From Diadema setosum (Eukaryota; Echinodermata; Echinoidea; Diadematoida; Diadematidae), in contig CM067067.1 in NCBI GenBank assembly GCA_033980235.1, forward strand, positions 15,682,401-15,746,400: a stretch of DNA of 64,000 nucleotides. The letters run 5' to 3'. A program made the translations under genes and the position numbers. Below the pieces are notes generated by a model that made no database searches, had not been told where the DNA came from, and was given only the letters and a program-made list of their open reading frames with translations. Below are positions 61,840 to 64,000 of the stretch, piece after piece. The first letter of the stretch is position 1; every line of letters starts with the position of its first letter.

Positions 61840-61980
61840 GATGTGCACCGTTTAAAGTTAATTACACGGCTGGTGTTGGCGCTGCAATTAGTGATTTCTC
61901 AATCCGCCATCGCAGCCATTTGCATTCTCGCTCACATGTGATGAAAGTCGTTTTCAATTATGTACCCTTTACTCATTTTT
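61840..61980. promoter_or_regulatory. Candidate enhancer-like motif cluster
   Basis: Within 110 bp: TTAATTACAC and GCAATTAGTG homeodomain cores, an octamer ATTTGCAT, and a CACATGTG E-box, in a CpG-containing block between AT-rich flanks and before a GA repeat (61990-62020). Function is inferred from motif density only. Confidence 0.4.
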
Positions 61981-62030
61981 AATGAAAGAGGAGAGAGAGA
62001 AAGAGAGAGAGAGAGAGAGAATGGGATAGG

Positions 62031-63178
62031 GAAGATAGTGCAAACGTGTGCACAGCTCTGCAAATTGCATCGGTGATGGAATTCAAGATTGTCGGGATTG
62101 CACAAAATAGTTTTTCAAGGTCTGTTTAATTATCCATACTGTATAACATCTTCTGAATGTTGGCAAATTAGGTAATGGAGGATTATCATTTATTCATTAT
62201 TTTTTCTTGTCTGATGAGAGACATTAGTTTTAATACCTGCATTTGCCAGGAGCGTGAACTATTCAAACTAATGAACCACAAATGCACTGTGTACACATGG
62301 TACTGAGTCAAACTGATTTCGTGTTTGATTGTTTGGTCGTAGTTGTGATATTTTCTTCGTCCCTATTTGCATTTACTGATCTTATTGATCAGTAGGCAAG
62401 TTTCCTGTGCACACATGTTTAGGCATGACTTTATGAGAAAGAGTGAAGTCAAACATAGAGAAGGGTTTCATAAAAGCACCATTAAAAGTGAATTTATACA
62501 TATTAAAATGAGAAAGTTATGATATATTTTTGAAAATTTCACCTGTTTTCACAAGACTGAGATTTCAATTTGCAGCCCACAATATGCAGATTTTATGAGA
62601 TGATAGGTGGATAATATTAGACTCTTCAAAGATTCCATAGCTTCTTTTCATATTCTATGCCACTTTTCAGGAAAATTTATAGGGAAATTTATACTATTTT
62701 ATGTATTTGAGTTACTCAGTTGAAGTCAACTTAAATAGGAAGAGCCATTTTATTGTCAGGAGTGTTGAATTACACTTGCATATAACTGAGCGATGTTATT
62801 ATCTCTGTGGGAGCAATGATGTCATGCAGTAATAGTGATTAATAGTCAATTTTTGTATAGCACCTTTTCCAAGTGCAGTTAGAATTAACTTAATGTCTTC
62901 ATTTTGTAATGGTTACCCCCAGGGTGTGGCTGCTTAGGAGCAAACACTGTGCTTCCAGAGGGTTCTGCTTCTATCATAACTCCAACAATACCCATTTATA
63001 CACATAGCTAAAGAGGGACAAAGTTAAGGTTTAAAAAAAAAGGGGGGGAGGACATAGGTTAAATGTCCTGTTCCAGGTATTTATATTAGGTTGGGCAGGA
63101 AAAGATTTATTCTTTCACTAAATGGATGAATACATTGCATCATATTTCTCCCATTTTCTTCGTCATTCGTGATATTGT
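62031..63178. other. Non-coding stretch with a SINE-like fragment
   Basis: TTTTTGTATAGCACCTTTTCCAAG at about 62849-62873 resembles a widespread invertebrate repeat word. No gene seen. Confidence 0.4.
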
Positions 63179-63390
63179 ACTGTACTGCAAAAGTGGATAT
63201 TTTCGCGTGACTAATTTTTCGTGCTCAGCTGGGAAAGAAGAGTTCCGCATGTTTTTAATTCCGTGGAATCCAGACATCAACTACTGTAACATATGGCAAG
63301 CAAAAATATTTGCATGCTTTTATTTTCCTGCTGATTTCGGATTGCGTGAAATGCGCGAAAATTTTAACACCGCAAAAATGTCCACTTTTT
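63179..63390. mobile_element. TIR repeat with TTTTCGCG ends
   Basis: Left GCAAAAGTGGATATTTTCGCG and right GCGAAAATTTTAACACCGCA...GTCCACTTTTTA are inverted with a small insertion. It resembles the 36774 family in layout. Confidence 0.65.
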
Positions 63391-64000
63391 ATGCCTCCTC
63401 CAACAAAGTGGCCGGAGGCATTATGTTTTCGGGTCTTCCGTCCGTCCGTCCGTCCGTCCGTACGTCCGTCCGTCCGTACGTCCATCCGTACGTCCGTCCC
63501 GTCTTGTTTTTGTCGATATCTCAAGAACCGTGAGGTGGTTTTGCATCAAACTTGGTATGAGGGTATATCCTGGGGGGATAATACTTTGTTTCGATTTTAG
63601 GGTCAAAGGTCAAAGGTCACAGGTTATTTTGTGAAAAAAAGTTTGAAATTTCATGTTTTTCTCCATATCTCGCAAATGGTTCAAGGTATCTTCATGGAAC
63701 TTAGTATATATGCATGTACCGATGGGCAGTGATTATCTAGGGAAGTTGGGGGTCATGGGTCAAAGGTCAGTTGGTCAAAGTTCAAGGTCAACTCCTCAAA
63801 ATATCACTACTTTCCTTATATTTATGCAGTGCCTGAAGGATTTTTTTTAAAACTTGATGTATGCATGTATAATCCAATACATATTCTGTGGGAAGTTTCT
63901 TGCCAAAAGATCAAAGGTCAAAAGGTCAAGTGAAAGTGCTAAATTGCACTTCTTCCTCCATATCTCAAAAGTAACTCAAGGTATTATCATGAAACTTACA
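63391..64000 (+). repeat. GGCCGGAGGCATTATG dispersed repeat, cut by window end
   Basis: Starts CTCCTCCAACAAAGTGGCCGG, with a (TCCG/TACG)n tract at 63437-63500, then repeated ATATCTC-AA and GGTCAAAGGTCA phrases. No protein is encoded in a trusted frame. Confidence 0.85.
63600..63619 (+). promoter_or_regulatory. Overlapping DR1 nuclear-receptor half-sites
   Basis: GGGTCA-A-AGGTCA-A-AGGTCA gives two DR1 sites sharing a half-site; 63607-63619 is a perfect AGGTCA DR1, the RXR/HNF4/COUP-TF-type site. Similar clusters occur at 63750-63787 and about 63908-63928. Confidence 0.5.

Noticed and set aside
63437..63500. TCCG/TACG repeats as a CRISPR-like or telomeric array
   Set aside because: Simple tetranucleotide slippage inside a dispersed eukaryotic repeat; no spacer structure.

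Overview
The window looks like a stretch of marine invertebrate nuclear genome, probably a deuterostome such as an echinoderm. The grounds are AT-rich non-coding sequence, many microsatellites and homopolymer runs, tRNA-derived repeats, and dispersed repeats of the CCTCCGCC/GGCGGAGG and GGCCGGAGGCATTATG type that I associate with such genomes. The species was not determined. No operons, ribosome binding sites or long bacterial-type ORFs are present. Almost all ORFs over 60 codons are chance readings of repeats.

Genes are sparse. The best exons are on the + strand. A terminal coding exon (56257-56396) follows a near-ideal splice acceptor, encodes one membrane segment with a basic tail, and is followed by a stop and an AATAAA signal. 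Two kb upstream, 54074-54273 encodes a start with a mitochondrial-type presequence and ends at a good donor. Its end reads ...SIKYLG, which resembles the conserved start of NAD(P)H-hydrate epimerase (NAXE), but a small mitochondrial membrane protein is a competing model. A CpG-rich exon with a consensus donor lies at 5217-5312. The roughly 48 kb between 5.3 and 54 kb holds no convincing gene.

The rest is mainly repeat archaeology. At 3.4-5.1 kb a 326-bp unit carrying a tRNA-Ala(AGC)-like gene is repeated three times, preceded by an inverted partial unit. The block sits inside one copy of a tandemly duplicated segment, while the neighbouring copy preserves the empty site, showing a 13-bp duplication at the junctions. 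Eight copies of a roughly 93-bp TTAA-flanked MITE are spread over the window. Several larger TIR elements occur: a 2.3-kb element with about 650-bp arms and TA target duplication (19.3-21.6 kb), nested elements at 14.8-16.0 and 17.2-19.1 kb, foldback elements at 0.2-0.6 and 46.1-46.5 kb, hAT-like elements at 50.3-51.0 and 57.8 kb, and a pogo-like MITE at 31.6 kb. None carries a recognisable intact transposase or reverse transcriptase.

Several compact, CpG-containing, complex stretches (about 1.0-1.6, 7.9-8.3, 12.0-12.3, 39.0-39.2, 45.4-45.7, 52.1-52.6 and 61.8-62.0 kb) stand out from the AT-rich background and are candidate regulatory elements. A duplicated 390-bp element (6.8 and 11.1 kb) carries an RFX-type X-box palindrome. 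The window ends in a dispersed repeat full of nuclear-receptor DR1 half-sites.
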